Shown: in pieces, positions 60,083 through 64,000 of the stretch
Layout: every line of letters starts with the position of its first letter
How positions within the stretch are numbered: position 1 is the first letter of the stretch
Assembly (NCBI GenBank): GCA_963678675.1
Contig: OY783197.1
Span: 19,693,444-19,757,443 of the forward strand
Length of the DNA stretch: 64,000 nt
Origin: Xiphydria camelus
Lineage: Eukaryota; Arthropoda; Insecta; Hymenoptera; Xiphydriidae
Direction of reading: 5' to 3'
Position numbers and translations under genes: made by a program
The notes under the pieces: generated by a model
What the model saw: only the letters and a program-made list of their open reading frames with translations
Databases searched by the model: none
Told to the model about the DNA's origin: nothing

Positions 60083-60331
60083 CTGAGAGAAAAGGTCTAT
60101 TTGAATAAGAACCCGATAGAACAATTTATTGGAGATAAATAGGAATTTATTTACATCGAACAAAAGTCTATTTGAATTAGATAAATGTTTTGCGTATCTT
60201 TTTAATCGAGTACGAGCCTAGTAGAATATTTATCAAATTCAAATGGACTTTTGTGTTCGATGTGAATAAATTCCTATTAATCTCAAATTAATTTTTCTAT
60301 TAGTATTCAGCTAGACCTTTTTTTCTGAGTG
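60083..60331. mobile_element. MITE-D, copy 3
   Basis: CTGAGAGAAAAGGTCTATTT...CTAGACCTTTTTTTCTGAG, TA before the left end; internal AACAAAAGTCTATTTGAATT mirrored. Confidence 0.83.
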
Positions 60332-61410
60332 TGTGTGGTTCGAAATTTGCATGTATATACATATTGTAAAGGTGGCAGTAATGGTTTAAGTTCGTCGTAT
60401 GCAATATTCGATTCGATTGTAGATAATATTGACGATTGAAATGAAAGATGAGTTCATTGAAAATTAAATCAGTGAAGTGTCATTGCTCTCTTAATATTTC
60501 TGAACTTGAAATGCGAAAGAATTTTCTCGAAAAGATATCTGAACAAAAAGGTTCTCTAAAAGTTGAAATATTTAGCATCTTTATTCTTGACACAGTTGAA
60601 TTTTGAAATTATCAATTGAAATACTAGATTGAATTAGCTATTATAAATACGATCGCTAACTCTGAAAATAAGTCACTTAAAACTAATGTAGGAAAATGGT
60701 ATTCGGAGAGAAGCCTTTAGTTCAATTTTTTTAAATTCTAGTCTCTGTTATAAGAGTAACTCCACTCTAAAATCGTATTTCGAACTTTTTTTTTATTACA
60801 TCACGAAGAGTAGGTATACGGAGTGCAGTGCTGAATTCGGAGAAACCGTACATAGAATAGGAGCTATATCTACGTACACATACATGAATACATTTCCATA
60901 GACACCTCCCTCGTCTGTAAACGCGAGAATCGCAAGGGGTGCAGCGCGCGATACGCGACGACTAAGCTTTCTTTGCACGTCGAGGCTGCGGGTCGCGGAT
61001 GATAGCATAAATATTCATCGGCGACGCGGGGAACCACGACTAGACGTTGCATTCGTCGGCGCGCGGTGCACGCGAACCGAGAAAGTTACGCGGTGCAGCG
61101 CTCGCATGATGCGCCCTCTCCGGCGCGTGATTTCTACTCCTTGAACCCCGACATCCTCGACCCGCGAGATGGAACGAGGGGTTGATACCGTTAACATCCA
61201 CTTAGGTGCTTGCGGAATATTTTACGAGCGCCCGCGCGATTTAAACACCCGCACCCTCTGCTCCCGCGCCGAGCCGATTCACCGCAGATGCGTCGAGCGC
61301 GGGGAATCGAATGAAGAGAAACCGAGAGTATACGAGATGGGGGGGTTTAGATTGGAAAAAGACATTGGCAGTTGGTTGCAGTGCTCTCGTTTCTCGAACG
61401 TATAGCTATA

Positions 61411-61788
61411 CTGAGAAAAAAACTGGTTAGATGGATTTAGTTGGTTTGAATTATTTCAAGGAACTCGATATTTTTTTCTTTTTATGTAATTGTTTAATCT
61501 GATAGCCGTTCACTCGATAGCGAAACTGATATATGTTTTATCAATATAAGTAGATATTTAGTTGCTACAACTTTATATATTCAGTCAGTCATGTGACTAT
61601 TTCTATGCGGTTTAATTAAGTATTTTTTTAGTATGATTAATATTTACTCGCACTGATTATGCTTATACATGCTGTGAATAAATGAGCATTTTATTAAACA
61701 CAATTTCCTTAATTAAAACGAATACATATGGTGTTATTTCGATTAATTTAAATCAATTAAATCTTTCGATTAAATTGTTTTATCAGTG
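61411..61788. mobile_element. Possible MITE, CTGAG/CAGTG ends
   Basis: CTGAGAAAAAAACTGGTTAG...TTGTTTTATCAGTG between TA dinucleotides. Inner arms pair weakly. AT-rich and noncoding. Confidence 0.45.
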
Positions 61789-62309
61789 TATATAGAGAGT
61801 AGAAATTACATTGTGCAGCGAAATTGTATAAAATTGACGAGCAGAATTTTCTGGTATATAACTCCTGTATAAATACCACTAAAGTTCCCTTTACGGATGA
61901 ATACATAGACACGTATGTATACATACGTTGGCACGGATAACAACTCACTAAACATTTTACGGCCACTCGCGCGATTATACTACCGATATTTACTGCCGTT
62001 TACGCGGTGCTCGAAGTACTATATTTTGTGCAGCAAAGGCCGAACACTTGTACCAACAATCGACTGTCTATTTTAACTCTAGAACACACAGCTTCTTTTT
62101 AGTCTCTATTTAGCACAGCAGAGGTATGGCATACCCGAGTGTATTTTCAGTGTATCATAATTTCGTGGGTTCTGCGTCAATTTCGAACTTCTTTTTTTAA
62201 ACGTGTGCCAGACTACAAAGAACGCTGCAACAATGCGAATATCTACCAAAAAGTAAAGACAGTTGACTGATAAATTCGGTTTTCTCGCTAATTTTTTTTC
62301 ATTGCAGTT

Positions 62310-62590
62310 GAATAATTCGGAGTAAATTTCATTTTTCATTTTCGGCCTTATTCAAACTGGAAAACGATATTTTGAAATACAGTTACGTCATTGCGTTTCA
62401 AGACAATCTCTGTCGCGCTTGTCTCTCTTGCGTTTCAATGACGTCGCAACGTCGCAAAGAGAAACGCGCTTATAACTTTGCCGACAACTATATTTCCAGA
62501 TATTTTCTTTTTCGTGTAACGTTAAATATGTATACAGATTACAAATCAGATTTAAAAATACGTATATTTCTTTTACAAGAAAACCGAATT
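62310..62590 (+). repeat. Dispersed repeat R6, copy 6
   Basis: GGAAAACGATATTTTGAAAT, GACGTCGCAACGTCGCAAAG, TATGTATACAGATTACAAAT; continuous. Confidence 0.8.
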
Positions 62591-62627
62591 GGCAGAAATC
62601 AATGTTGATCAGGTACGTCATACTCAT

Positions 62628-62757
62628 GCTGCGTGCTCTAGAGTTAATCGAGATATGGAGTGCTACTCGGCAGGACCTCGTAACTCACATTTCAGTGACT
62701 TTCTGTTTAATATAATATACGAGGTCCTGCCGTGTAGCACTCGATATCACACGCAGC
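62628..62757. repeat. Hairpin with bulged left arm
   Basis: GCTGCGTG...GAGTGCTACTCGGCAGGACC (62628-62682) pairs with 62718-62757. The left arm carries about 15 extra bases containing CTCTAGAGTTAATCG. Loop about 35 bases. Confidence 0.8.
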
Positions 62758-63398
62758 TCCGAAGTGCAATTTCTCCAAGAATTAAAGACACTGATGTCTA
62801 CATATCACCTGTAATCATCTCGCACCTTTTCGGGTTCGACTACCAGCTAACCTCTCGAAGCATCGGACGGCTGATGTGCGTGCTCGCTTAAATGACAGGT
62901 TATTCGCCTCTCAAACTCTTCGTATAATATACGCGAGTCGACCACGCGTGGTCCGACTGCTCGTCGACATTTAAGTTGGCCGAACGACTGCGCCGCGCGC
63001 AATTCGCCGGACTCTTTGTGCGCCTATATAATCGCGCGCCGCGGGCGGTACCTATACAAATTGCGGTTCGCGGTCGAGCGACGATACGCTGTGCATGGTC
63101 GGAAACAATTTCGCGCGCGACACTTTGATGGGTTAATCCGCGAGCAGTCTTGGAACGAGTGAACCAAAATGCCCCGCGCGGCTGTGTCATTCGGAGCAGG
63201 TTCGCGTTCTCGAAGAACGCCAGCGCGCTTCCGTTAATTGAACGTGGGAGTAAGAGGCTCGCGTGCGTTTTATCGCGCTGCATTGTCGTGCACGGAGTTA
63301 GGCGTTAGAGTTCTGGGCGGAATCTGGCTCGGGATGCGGTTTTATGCGAGCGGAAAATTTGTCTTGTTAAGCGCAAATTGTACACGCACATTTGGAAA

Positions 63399-63582
63399 TT
63401 TTGTGTTGTAATCGGTCCACCCAACTCTGTGTATCAAAATCAACCGATTCTTCGTGTTAATTCAAAACTTTTTGTGTTACAATTAACACAAAGAATATTA
63501 CAATTCATGGAAAGAATGTTAAATCAACGCAAAGTATCGGTTGATTTTAGCATACAAAAATGATTGGACCGATTCCGATAAA
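63399..63582. mobile_element. MITE-K
   Basis: TGTAATCGGTCCA...TGGACCGATTCCGATA, with AATCAACCGATTCTTCGTG against GCAAAGTATCGGTTGATT. A central TTGTGTTACAATTAACACAA palindrome. Noncoding. Confidence 0.75.
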
Positions 63583-63596
63583 AAATGTTCAATTAT

Positions 63597-63817
63597 GCTC
63601 AGTAAAAAAATTTCTATAAAATTTAATACAATTGTACATTGCTTCTATTCAATTCGTGGTTATAAAAATTGACATACCTCGTTATGAAATTTATAAGGGC
63701 AATTTCGCAAGGAAATATATTAATTTTCATAATTCTGGAGTATAATAATTTTAATAATCACGTATTGGAAAAAAGCTCTATACAAAAGTACGTTAAAAAT
63801 CAAATTTGTTTACAGTG
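63597..63817. mobile_element. MITE-J, copy 2
   Basis: CTCAGTAAAAAAATTTCTAT...TTGTTTACAGTG followed by TA. Matches copy 1 at 55672. Confidence 0.83.
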
Positions 63818-63819
63818 TA

Positions 63820-64000
63820 CGCTGTGAAATTTTTTTATTAAATTTAATACAATTGTGTGTATTGTATATAAAACTTTTATCCGATACGTGATTATGAAAA
63901 TTAACATACCTCGTTATGAAATTATAAGGGCAATTTCATAAGGAAATATATTAATTTTTATAATTACGGAGTACACTAATTTTCATAATCATATATTGGA
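63820..64000. mobile_element. MITE-J, copy 3, truncated by the window edge
   Basis: CGCTGTGAAATTTTTTTATT, then ATCCGATACGTGATTATGAA and AAGGGCAATTTCATAAGGAA. It abuts copy 2 with a single shared TA. Confidence 0.8.

Larger units (their letters stand above)
41620..64000 (-). other. Upstream dlg1 intron or 5' region
   Basis: No exon was recognised in this 22.4 kb. CpG-rich blocks are about 43380-44240, 44680-45060, 45840-46640, 47690-48330, 48530-49250, 49780-52140, 54100-55420, 55880-56400, 56680-57180, 57470-58180, 59150-60060, 60890-61400 and 62890-63370. Repeats are listed separately. There is a (GT)n run near 44287-44301 and a GAA/GAT-rich simple repeat at 56435-56545. AT-rich stretches such as 49250-49780, 57190-57470 and 60340-60790 show nothing identifiable. 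The largest CpG-rich block (49780-52140) could hide a noncoding first exon, but I see no proof. Confidence 0.6.

Noticed and set aside
63010..63060. TATA-like CTATATAATCG in a CpG-rich block as a promoter
   Set aside because: A single motif with no initiator, exon or transcript evidence; TATATAA is common in this sequence.
41620..64000. Search for the DlgA N-terminal exon (FIKKVSSLFNLDS) and the L27 domain exon
   Set aside because: No matching frame seen by eye on the minus strand. A spliced-alignment search would be decisive.
1..64000. tRNA, rRNA or conserved miRNA genes
   Set aside because: No cloverleaf B-box/A-box pair, rRNA core or known insect miRNA seed region was recognised by eye.

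Overview
The window is metazoan nuclear DNA. There are no operons or dense open frames, and the only convincing coding sequence is three short exons with canonical splice sites, separated by kilobases of repeat-rich intron. The exons are on the minus strand and join in frame to encode PDZ1, PDZ2 and the start of the following linker of Discs large (dlg1), a MAGUK scaffold protein. The protein wording is insect-like. AT-rich DNA alternating with CpG-rich islands, very many short TA-flanked inverted-repeat elements, small Helitrons and a pogo element with a PHD-like tail suggest a hymenopteran, possibly an ant. That taxonomic call is an inference.

Layout in the direction of dlg1 transcription (right to left). 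64000-41620 is upstream intron or 5' region, with no exon I could recognise. The PDZ1 exon is 41619-41344. A 4.8 kb intron follows and carries a piggyBac-like element, a long inverted repeat and a 1.26 kb pogo/Tigger element with a broken ORF. The first PDZ2 exon is 36539-36327. An 8.2 kb intron follows with MITEs and a Helitron nested in another repeat. The second PDZ2 exon is 28081-27931. The remaining 27.9 kb to base 1 is probably the next intron, because no PDZ3, SH3 or guanylate kinase exon was found.

The rest of the window is largely transposon debris. More than ten short inverted-repeat families can be grouped by comparing copies inside the window, several with clear TA duplications. 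Nesting is frequent: MITE in Helitron, Helitron in a dispersed repeat, MITE in MITE, hairpin in a MITE end, and insertions in two piggyBac-like elements. In several cases an uninterrupted relative elsewhere in the window shows the empty site. Several near-palindromes stand out: 1416-2150, 478-1023, 15682-15850, 38343-38857 and 53055-53460.

I see no rRNA, tRNA, CRISPR array or complete gene, and no convincing new biological system. The points most worth a second look are the almost perfect foldback at 1416-2150, the pogo derivative that kept its zinc-finger tail but lost its catalytic domain, the Helitron pair with a readable empty site, the inverted reverse-transcriptase fragments around a TAGTGAC-rich core, and the compositionally odd block at 2690-3330.
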